Assembly (NCBI GenBank): GCA_963608705.1
Contig: CAVDHB010000001.1
Coordinates: 1 to 31,937 of the forward strand
DNA from: CAVDHB01 sp963608705
Lineage (GTDB): Bacteria > Bacteroidota > Bacteroidia > Bacteroidales > Bacteroidaceae
Length of the DNA: 31,937 bases
Direction of reading: 5' to 3'
Below the pieces are notes generated by a model. The model was given only the letters and a program-made list of their open reading frames with translations. It was not told the origin of the DNA and made no database searches. Shown in pieces: positions 15,951 to 22,230 of this stretch; the first letter of the stretch is position 1, and each line of letters opens with the position of its first letter. The position numbers were made by a program, and so were the translations under genes.

Positions 15951-17192
15951 ATGATAAGAAAATTTATTTTCCTGACGGCAGTTATTATTGCCATTCCTTT
16001 TGGAACACAAGCTCAAAGACTGCACACGCACATAAGGGGGGAGATATGCGACACTACGGCACGTATGATTATAATGAACCGTGTCGGGGTTGACTTCAGG
16101 ACTGGTAAGTCCGACACCATACCGTTCCGTGACGGACGCTTTGCCTACGATTTTTATTCTGACGGGATAGAGGCAATGCAGATTACGTCATACGATAATA
16201 ATGGTCGTGGCAAAAACGTGGAGTTCTTCGCTGAAGGTGATACAGTCAACGTGACATTCTCTTCGGAGAGCAAAGCCAAGTACTTTGCTGCCACTCCATT
16301 GAATACGGAGCTTGCCAAGGTCAAACGTGGAGTGGATGATATCATCATGCAGCCATTGCGTGAGCGTGAACGGATGGAGCGGGAAGGACGTGACCTGACA
16401 CCAGAAGGAAAGATTCTGAAAGAGCGTATGCAGGCGGCAAAAAACGGAGGCAATGACAGTCTTGTAAGGCTCGTTGCGAATGAAGTGCAGACTTTGATTA
16501 AAAAGAAAATGCTGTACACGGCAGAATATGCAGAAACAGAAAAGCGTATTGGCGAAGCCTTTCGTGCGTCATTTGAGTATGAGATGGACTATGCTCGTAA
16601 TCATCCCGGTCATGTGGGGCTGCTTTGTCTTTATGATGTCTCAAGCAAGACAAGGGCAGACAGTGAGGAAGGACGGAAGATACAGGACATATATAATAAG
16701 GTGTACGCCAATAAGCTGAGCGGCTTTCATCTTTCCAAATACATGAGCGTATGGAGTGTGTCGCGACAGATACGTGTAGGAGGACGGTACTATGACTTCA
16801 CGGCACCAGACCTCAAGGGTAAGTTGTATACCTTGTCGGAGGAAATAAAGGGTAAAGTAGCCCTCATAGACCTCTGGGCTTCATGGTGTGGACCGTGCCG
16901 CAGGGTTTCACGCAGCATGATACCTGTGTATGAAGAATATAAGGATAAGGGCTTTACTATCGTCGGGGTGGCTCGTGAGAAAAAAGCCGATGACATGCGT
17001 ATGGCCATACAGCGCGACAAATACCCTTGGCTCAACCTGATTGAATTAAACGATCGGGCCAAGATATGGCAGCATTATGGTGTGGGATACAGTGGTGGCA
17101 GTACGTTTCTTGTAGGCCGTGATGGAAAGATCTTAGCCATAAGTCCTTCAGCGGAGGAAGTAAGGTCTATTCTTGAAAAGAATCTACGGTAA
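15951..17192 (+). CDS. TlpA-like thioredoxin-fold protein, exported
   Basis: A 413-aa protein with a signal peptide (hydrophobic residues 5-18, ending GTQAQ), so it works in the periplasm or at the membrane. The N-terminal ~110 residues are beta-rich and resemble the DUF4369 domain common in Bacteroides TlpA-like proteins. A charged helical middle region follows (about 120-260). The C-terminal thioredoxin domain (about 280-413) has the redox motif WCGPC (312-316) in LWASWCGPCRR. The expected cis-proline before the last strands is missing: the sequence reads YSGGSTFLVGRDG, with Gly at that site. It probably catalyses or senses thiol redox exchange; the substrate is unknown. It lies between the two duplicated nuclease genes and has a promoter of the same type. 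Confidence 0.85.
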   Translation: MIRKFIFLTAVIIAIPFGTQAQRLHTHIRGEICDTTARMIIMNRVGVDFRTGKSDTIPFRDGRFAYDFYSDGIEAMQITSYDNNGRGKNVEFFAEGDTVNVTFSSESKAKYFAATPLNTELAKVKRGVDDIIMQPLRERERMEREGRDLTPEGKILKERMQAAKNGGNDSLVRLVANEVQTLIKKKMLYTAEYAETEKRIGEAFRASFEYEMDYARNHPGHVGLLCLYDVSSKTRADSEEGRKIQDIYNKVYANKLSGFHLSKYMSVWSVSRQIRVGGRYYDFTAPDLKGKLYTLSEEIKGKVALIDLWASWCGPCRRVSRSMIPVYEEYKDKGFTIVGVAREKKADDMRMAIQRDKYPWLNLIELNDRAKIWQHYGVGYSGGSTFLVGRDGKILAISPSAEEVRSILEKNLR

Positions 17193-17231
17193 TTCTTGTT
17201 GCCTTGTGGAAACTTAAAAGGAATCAGCATA

Positions 17232-17256
17232 CAAATGAAAGCTGGTTCAAGTTGGT
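17232..17256. repeat. Orphan copy of the zinc-ribbon upstream box
   Basis: In the 272-bp gap before the second nuclease gene, GTTCAAGTTGGT (17245-17256) repeats 12 bp of the box at 14795-14811. Nearby CAAATGAAAGC (17233-17243) repeats 14809-14819. No -7 box lies 33 nt away and no gene starts there. It looks like a leftover of the duplication that copied the nuclease gene and its upstream region. Nothing else is evident in the gap apart from the promoter at 17406. Confidence 0.55.
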
Positions 17257-17405
17257 GCTGTCTATTCTTATGCTCCAACTTCCACATGGTTTCTGTGGTG
17301 ACTATTCATATATGCCGCGAAAAGTTCTTCCGATGAATAAGACATATGACTGAATTTACTTCATCCCCCATCTTGTCTTTTATGGTTTCATTTTTCGTAC
17401 TGGTG

Positions 17406-17437
17406 TTTGTTCATTTAGGATAAAGTCACTACCTTTG
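17406..17437 (+). promoter_or_regulatory. Consensus promoter of the second Rpn-like nuclease gene
   Basis: TTTG (17406-17409), 20-nt spacer, TACCTTTG (17430-17437), ATG at 17465. Upstream sequence TTTTTCGTAC-GGTGTTTGTTCAT matches that before copy 1. Confidence 0.85.
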
Positions 17438-17464
17438 TATCGAAACCATTCAGAATGAATCACC

Positions 17465-18487
17465 ATGTACATAGCGAATCCCATCTACGACTCGGTGTTC
17501 AAGTACCTTATGGAGGACAAGCGCATCACGAAGACCATCCTCTCCGCTCTTCTGAAGAAAGAGGTGTTGGAGGTGGAAGCCCGTCCGCACGAATACTCCA
17601 ACGGACGGAAGGACGACTTGTCCATGTTCCGCATCGACTTCTCTGCCACAGTGAAAGAGGAGGACGGATGCACCCGTCTGATCTTGATAGAGCTTCAGAA
17701 GACGTGGCTCGACACGGAGGTGCAACGCTTCCGCCAGTATCTTGGCGTGCAGTACAGCTCCACGTCGACTCTTATGGAAGGTGAGGACCACAAACGTTTC
17801 GGCATCCCGATGGTGGCCGTGTATCTACTTGGTCATCGTATTGGTAAGGTGAGGGAGCCTGTGGTGTACTTCCGTCATAAACCCTATGACTACGAGGGTC
17901 GTGAGCTTCATGATGGCTTTCCCGACGCATTCGCCGAGAGTCTGATACACGACAGCATTATTGTGCAGATACCCCTTCTGCATGGTCAGATAAACAACCG
18001 CTTGGACAAGGTGCTGAGCGTGTTTGACCAAACCAACAAAGATATGGACAACAGGCAGTTGATAAGCATAGACGAGAGCAAGTACGCCGGTGACGAGGAT
18101 ATGCTCTACATCCTCCACCGTCTGAAAGCGGCGGCGGCAGATGCGGAATTGCGTCAGACGATGAACGTGGAGGACGAGTATTTTCTGGCAATAGATGAGC
18201 AGAAGGCGGAGGTGAAGAAACGAGATAAGAAGATAGAGGCTCTGTCGGCAGAGGTGGCTGAGAAGGACTCGCAGATAGCTCAACAAACTTCTCAACTGGT
18301 TGAGAAGAACTCACAGTTGGCTGAAAAGAACTCTCAGCTTGAGAAGCAAAATGCACAGCTGTTTGCCATCGCTACCCAGCTGCTTCATAGTGGCATGACA
18401 GAGAAACAGGTATGCCAGCTTATGAAGCTGAGCGAGGATGAGTTAGATTCTTTACTTAACAAGCCTTCTCAAAGTCATCTTTCTTGA
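17465..18487 (+). CDS. Rpn/PDDEXK_2-family putative nuclease (copy 2)
   Basis: A 340-aa paralogue of the gene at 14926. Residues 16-186 are encoded by DNA identical to copy 1 over 515 bp (17510-18024), so all candidate catalytic residues (D58, E76, Q78, K79) are conserved. It differs in the coiled coil: three extra heptads (units like SQLVEKN, SQLAEKN) lengthen it by exactly 21 residues. It also has five extra C-terminal residues. Start and promoter correspond to copy 1. Function is not proven for this family; members of the wider Rpn group are DNA nucleases that promote recombination. Here the pair flanks a TlpA-like gene with no transposon ends visible. Confidence 0.85.
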   Translation: MYIANPIYDSVFKYLMEDKRITKTILSALLKKEVLEVEARPHEYSNGRKDDLSMFRIDFSATVKEEDGCTRLILIELQKTWLDTEVQRFRQYLGVQYSSTSTLMEGEDHKRFGIPMVAVYLLGHRIGKVREPVVYFRHKPYDYEGRELHDGFPDAFAESLIHDSIIVQIPLLHGQINNRLDKVLSVFDQTNKDMDNRQLISIDESKYAGDEDMLYILHRLKAAAADAELRQTMNVEDEYFLAIDEQKAEVKKRDKKIEALSAEVAEKDSQIAQQTSQLVEKNSQLAEKNSQLEKQNAQLFAIATQLLHSGMTEKQVCQLMKLSEDELDSLLNKPSQSHLS

Positions 18488-18495
18488 TTCTTTTT

Positions 18496-18836
18496 AATGA
18501 TTATCCGCAATTGTACCACTAAACAATAAAGTGGTCTAAACTTTTTCTTTCGGATTTTCTGTAGAGGCAAAACGAGAAATGAAGACATCGCTCAGAACAT
18601 AGTCTGCAAACAGCTCCTTGCCCCAAACTATTTCCACTGAATTTAGCGTTATTAACGCAAATAGCTTCACACCTTATCGAAGCCTTTTTCATTAGCCATC
18701 GCAAAAGGCTTCATTGGCTATCGAAGCCTTTTGCGTTTTTACGTCATTTATCCACATAAAGCATCTACCGAACAAAATCGGAGAAAAGTTTAAACCACTT
18801 CAATGTTTATTAGTGATACAATTGCGGATAATCATT
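18496..18836. mobile_element. MITE-like element with 20-bp perfect terminal inverted repeats
   Basis: AATGATTATCCGCAATTGTA (18496-18515) is repeated inverted and perfect at 18817-18836. Homology between the arms continues inward for about 65 bp in imperfect form (18496-18561 against 18771-18836). The 341-bp interior has no ORF for a transposase. Near its centre lie a 13-bp palindrome GCGTTATTAACGC (18646-18658), then three 22-nt repeat units and a hairpin. A further copy of the terminal sequence occurs at 30862-30885. No clear target-site duplication was seen. It fills most of the gene-free stretch 18488-18914. Confidence 0.75.
18673..18740 (+). repeat. 22-nt repeat units ending in a terminator-like hairpin
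   Basis: Three 22-nt units start at 18673, 18695 and 18717 and share YATCG and AAGCC/GGCTTC cores with the tandem pair at 13461. Within them CGCAAAAGGCTTC (18700-18712) pairs perfectly with GAAGCCTTTTGCG (18723-18735), followed by TTTTT, so it could terminate transcription from the nuclease gene. Confidence 0.7.
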
Positions 18837-18879
18837 CACTTTTTTACAGCTTGTATCATGTTTTGCGACACCTTCTCTG

Positions 18880-18887
18880 TACCTTTG
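18880..18887 (+). promoter_or_regulatory. -7 promoter box (TACCTTTG) before the RtcB remnant
   Basis: TAnnTTTG match 27 nt upstream of the ATG at 18915, so the remnant and the small membrane-protein ORF behind it are probably still transcribed. No clear -33 box. Confidence 0.6.
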
Positions 18888-18914
18888 CGTCCGTAAATCA
18901 AAAATAACTAAGTT

Positions 18915-19082
18915 ATGAGAACGATAGAAGGTCATGACGTGAAGATATTCACGGACGATGTGGAGGAGGTGGCTGTCAATCAGACGGAACAACTGGTGGA
19001 GCAGCCCGCTTTCAATGATAGTAAGGGCACTGTGACCATAGAGAATGTCATCAAGTCAAGATTTAACTTCAAAGCAGAATAA
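18915..19082 (+). pseudogene. Internally deleted RtcB-type RNA ligase remnant (55 codons)
   Basis: The short ORF starts MRTIEGHDVKIFTDDVEEVA and ends VTIENVIKSRFNFKAE. From memory of the family, RtcB proteins (about 400 aa) begin with a G-x-x-(A/V)-x-(V/I)FTDxxE-x-x-A-x-x-Q pattern and commonly end with V-x-I-x-x-(I/R)(I/L)(K/R)P-x-YNFKA. Here both ends are joined in frame near residue 35-38, and everything between, including the metal- and GTP-binding core, is absent. It cannot be a ligase. The frame is uninterrupted and a -7 box remains, so a small peptide may be made. It ends 3 bp before the next ORF. Alternative: an unrelated small protein; the double end match argues against that. Confidence 0.6.
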
Positions 19083-19085
19083 GCG

Positions 19086-19385
19086 ATGTGGTTGTTATGT
19101 CTGGTTTACTTTGTAATTCTTTTGGACTTGTATACAGTGTTCGAGAATTATTTCAGAAAAGGAGTAGGGGTCACTTTGCGTGCCTATGTGTGTGAGTTGA
19201 TAGGGCTGAGGCCAATCAAATCTTTTTTAATAAACTCTTCGCTTACGACGTTTGAACTCGATATGTGCATTCTCCTTGTGTTGTTTGTATTTTTCCCTGA
19301 TGCATATATAGAGGTAATGCGTATCTCACATTCTGTGCAGGATATGGTAAAGGGTTGGCTCGATTTCTCTTTTTTCCATCCATAA
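19086..19385 (+). CDS. Small membrane protein, unknown
   Basis: A 99-aa ORF starting 3 bp after the RtcB-like remnant, so likely on the same transcript. It has a hydrophobic N-terminal segment (WLLCLVYFVILLDLYTVF, 2-19) and a second hydrophobic segment near 58-74 (LDMCILLVLFVFFPDAY), giving two candidate membrane helices. I do not recognise a family. No obvious ribosome binding site is present, which is normal here. It could be a genuine small membrane protein or a chance ORF. Confidence 0.45.
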   Translation: MWLLCLVYFVILLDLYTVFENYFRKGVGVTLRAYVCELIGLRPIKSFLINSSLTTFELDMCILLVLFVFFPDAYIEVMRISHSVQDMVKGWLDFSFFHP

Positions 19386-19393
19386 AAGAACGA

Positions 19394-19451
19394 TTTGAAC
19401 CAACTTGAACTGATTTCTGCTTGTGTGTCATAAATGAGCCTTGTATTTTTG
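19394..19451 (+). promoter_or_regulatory. Promoter with upstream box for the zinc-ribbon DUF805 gene
   Basis: The 17-bp box TTTGAACCAACTTGAAC (19394-19410) is identical to the one at 14795-14811 and is again exactly 33 nt from the -7 box, TATTTTTG (19444-19451). CTTG lies 20 nt upstream of the -7 box. The ATG is at 19473. Confidence 0.7.
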
Positions 19452-19472
19452 CATTTCCAAATGAAGTAATCA

Positions 19473-20780
19473 ATGGACGATAAGAAGAAAAGATGCCCCT
19501 ACTGTGGGGAGTGGATAATGGCGTCAGCCAAGAAGTGCCGGTATTGCGGAGAATGGCTGGATGAGGAAGCGCATGCTTCAGCTGCGGCTTCTTCTTCTCC
19601 TAAAGAGGAGGAGAAAACGGAATATTTGCCGCAGGTGATAACTCCCAAAGTAGAGGAGGCGGAGTCTGAAGAAGAGTTGGAGGACAGACAATCACCGCTG
19701 CCACCGGCTAATATGATACCCCAGAGAGAGGAAACGGAGTCTGAAGAAGAATTGGAGGAGGAATCCGACAGAGGCTGGTTCTATTGCTTCTTTGTGGATC
19801 CCTTCTTCAAGCATTATGCGGACTTTACTTCGTCTACCAGTCGTAAACAGTTCTGGTGGGCGTATGCGTGGTATATGCTTTTGTCCGTGACGCTCGTGGA
19901 GATTTGCTATTTAAGTGCGCAAGGTAGCATCCTGTTTTTCCAGACTCCCATGTCACAGTTTGTGCTTACGATTTTTTCTTTGGGGCTTCTTGTGCCGAGT
20001 CTGGCACTTACGGTTCGTCGTTTGCGAGATGCGGGTTTGTCATGGACATGGCTTTTCGTCAGTTTGGTTCCCATAGCGGGAGCTATTGTGCTGATAATTC
20101 TGCTTTGCCGGAAAGGAAAGTCCAAGTTCCCTATAGTGAGTGGACAGCCTGTGGATTTTGTGGTGTTGTTAGTTTGTGCCATTCTGTTTATTGTGTCATG
20201 TCTTGAAATAAAATCAGTATTCTCACAAGGGGGTGGTGGCAGTATGGATTTCATTCCAGCGGATAGTGCGGCGGTGGATTCTGCTACTACTGATTCCGCT
20301 GCTATTCCTTTAGAGGAATTGACTACATATAAGGGAAAAACGTATTATATCGAAAGAGCGGGTGAAGCTGATCCAAAAGAAAATCCAGGATATGATAATG
20401 TCGTTTATATATCCCCAACTATCAGAGTGGAGGATTCTAATGGAAGTCGTTCCATTCCTTTGCTTAGAGAAGATAGAAGTACGCCAGAGTCATTGGAAGG
20501 TTGGTGTGATTTGTTAGCTTATAAAATATACGGTAGTCATCTATATTTAATATATCGTATTTGGAACGATGTAGGGGCTGGTCAACAGACAAGAAACACA
20601 TATGTAGCTTATATCTGTATGGATACGGATGAGTTTGTACCTTTCTTGATGGGAAGTGGTGGTGCAAGATTCACAGGACATGATAAGGTGAAGGTTAATT
20701 GGCCTTATCAAACTAATGATGCAGATTTTGAGGCGGGAAAGGAATATGAAGACTACTGGGAAACCTACGAACTATACTAA
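19473..20780 (+). CDS. Zinc-ribbon DUF805 membrane protein with extra C-terminal domain
   Basis: A 435-aa protein with four parts. Residues 8-29 are a zinc ribbon (CPYCGEWIMASAKKCRYCGEWL) nearly the same as in the genes at 13535 and 14158. Residues ~40-100 are an acidic linker with two copies of E(A/T)ESEEELE. Residues ~102-245 match the DUF805 family: a KHYADFTSSTSRKQFWW entry motif, several membrane helices and the conserved TVRRLRDAGLSWTW. Residues ~255-435 are a Ser/Ala/Asp-rich linker and an apparently soluble domain I do not recognise. The DNA for this last part (from about 20310) is visibly richer in A and T than the rest, suggesting a module joined from another source. Its role is unknown; the promoter box suggests co-regulation with the other zinc-ribbon operon. 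Confidence 0.82.
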   Translation: MDDKKKRCPYCGEWIMASAKKCRYCGEWLDEEAHASAAASSSPKEEEKTEYLPQVITPKVEEAESEEELEDRQSPLPPANMIPQREETESEEELEEESDRGWFYCFFVDPFFKHYADFTSSTSRKQFWWAYAWYMLLSVTLVEICYLSAQGSILFFQTPMSQFVLTIFSLGLLVPSLALTVRRLRDAGLSWTWLFVSLVPIAGAIVLIILLCRKGKSKFPIVSGQPVDFVVLLVCAILFIVSCLEIKSVFSQGGGGSMDFIPADSAAVDSATTDSAAIPLEELTTYKGKTYYIERAGEADPKENPGYDNVVYISPTIRVEDSNGSRSIPLLREDRSTPESLEGWCDLLAYKIYGSHLYLIYRIWNDVGAGQQTRNTYVAYICMDTDEFVPFLMGSGGARFTGHDKVKVNWPYQTNDADFEAGKEYEDYWETYELY

Positions 20781-20798
20781 AACCCTGCTTAAACAACC

Positions 20799-22229
20799 AT
20801 GGTCTTTTCCGATTTATTCTTCCTCTTTGTGTTCTTGCCCGCTTTCATGCTGTGCTATCTCATAGCCTACGGAACGGACAAGAAACTCACGCATACCACC
20901 GCTTTGCGAAACGGAGTGTTGGTGGCTTTCTCCCTCTTGTTCTACGCATGGGGAGAACCCGTGTATGTATTCTTGATGTTAGTCAGCGTATGCCTCAATT
21001 ACCTGGCTGGACTGGGGATAGACAAAAGCGGAAGACATCGGAAAGCGGCTTTGGTACTGGGGTTGGCTTGTAACTTGCTTTTACTGGGTACATTCAAATA
21101 TGCGGGATTCTTTGCGGGAATACTTCAGGACATAGGGCTGTCGGTCAATGTTCCCAAGATAGCGTTGCCCATCGGTATCAGTTTCTATACCTTCCAGTCC
21201 GTCTCCTACCTGGTGGATGTCTATCGCAGACAAGCTCCGGCACAACATAAGTTCGTCAACCTGTTGCTGTACATTTCCATGTTTCCGCAGCTCATTGCCG
21301 GGCCGATTGTGCGGTATGATTTGGTGGCGAGAGAGATAACGGAGCGCAAAGTCAATTTGGAAGACTTCTCGGAAGGAGCTTTCCGCTTTCTTATCGGACT
21401 GGGGAAGAAAGTCATTCTTGCCAACCAGTTCTCGGAGATAGCCGACCAGTTCTTGGGCGGAGGCATGGAGGATTTGTCCACCGCCGGGGCGTGGATAGGC
21501 ATTCTCGCTTTCACCTTCCAGATATTCTTCGACTTCTCCGGCTACAGCGACATGGCCATCGGCATGGGGCGTTGTCTGGGTTTCCATTTTGCGGAGAATT
21601 TCAAGCATCCGTATTGCTGCGTGTCCATCACGGACTTCTGGCGCAGGTGGCACATCTCCTTGGGGAGCTTCTTCCGGGACTATGTGTATATCCCGATGGG
21701 TGGAAACCGTCGCCATCAAGCGTTTAATATATTGGTGGTATGGTTCCTGACAGGGATGTGGCATGGAGCCAGTTGGAACTTCATCATCTGGGGCGTGTAT
21801 TTCGGTGTGATTGTCATGCTGGAGAAGTACACCTTGCTGAAAGTGATTCACCGTGTGCCCACCTTCTTCCTTCATGTGTATAGTTTGTTGTTAGTTGTAT
21901 TAGGATGGGGTGTGTTCTATTTTGACGACTTCTCACGGATGAGTCGTTTCTTCCATGTGTTGTTCGGAGGCGGAAAGACACTGTATGACTTCACGGTGGA
22001 AAGCGCCTTCTTGGACAACTTCGGACTTTGGATGGCCGGGCTGTTATTCAGTCTTCCCGTTTATGACATGGTGCGTGAAATCTCCACGGAGGTCTTCTGC
22101 GGACATCCTCATGCAAGGCAATTGTCTTCAGTCACGGTACGTTTGCTGGTGTCCGTATTCCTCTTGGTGGTCAGTGTGGCACTGTTGGTAGGAGCCACGA
22201 ATAATGCCTTCATTTATACTCGTTTCTGA
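20799..22229 (+). CDS. MBOAT-family membrane O-acyltransferase (AlgI/DltB-like)
   Basis: A polytopic inner-membrane enzyme of 476 aa that, in this family, passes acyl (usually acetyl) groups across the membrane to an extracytoplasmic partner. Many hydrophobic segments are evident. The hallmark active-site region is present: DFWRRWHISLGSFFRDYVY (279-297) and the invariant histidine H322 in TGMWHGASWNFIIWG. Upstream GPIVRYDLV (168-176) and FDFSGYSDMAIGMG (244-257) are typical of the AlgI subgroup. It starts 18 bp after the zinc-ribbon DUF805 gene and is followed immediately by a DHHW/AlgJ-like gene. The pair probably acetylates a surface or secreted polysaccharide; the acceptor cannot be told from the sequence. 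Confidence 0.93.
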   Translation: MVFSDLFFLFVFLPAFMLCYLIAYGTDKKLTHTTALRNGVLVAFSLLFYAWGEPVYVFLMLVSVCLNYLAGLGIDKSGRHRKAALVLGLACNLLLLGTFKYAGFFAGILQDIGLSVNVPKIALPIGISFYTFQSVSYLVDVYRRQAPAQHKFVNLLLYISMFPQLIAGPIVRYDLVAREITERKVNLEDFSEGAFRFLIGLGKKVILANQFSEIADQFLGGGMEDLSTAGAWIGILAFTFQIFFDFSGYSDMAIGMGRCLGFHFAENFKHPYCCVSITDFWRRWHISLGSFFRDYVYIPMGGNRRHQAFNILVVWFLTGMWHGASWNFIIWGVYFGVIVMLEKYTLLKVIHRVPTFFLHVYSLLLVVLGWGVFYFDDFSRMSRFFHVLFGGGKTLYDFTVESAFLDNFGLWMAGLLFSLPVYDMVREISTEVFCGHPHARQLSSVTVRLLVSVFLLVVSVALLVGATNNAFIYTRF

Positions 22230-22230
22230 T

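Noticed and set aside
14926..18487. Composite transposon formed by the two nuclease copies around the TlpA gene
   Set aside because: The copies are in direct orientation, have no terminal inverted repeats or target duplications, and the middle gene has the same promoter type. Tandem duplication and conversion are a simpler reading.
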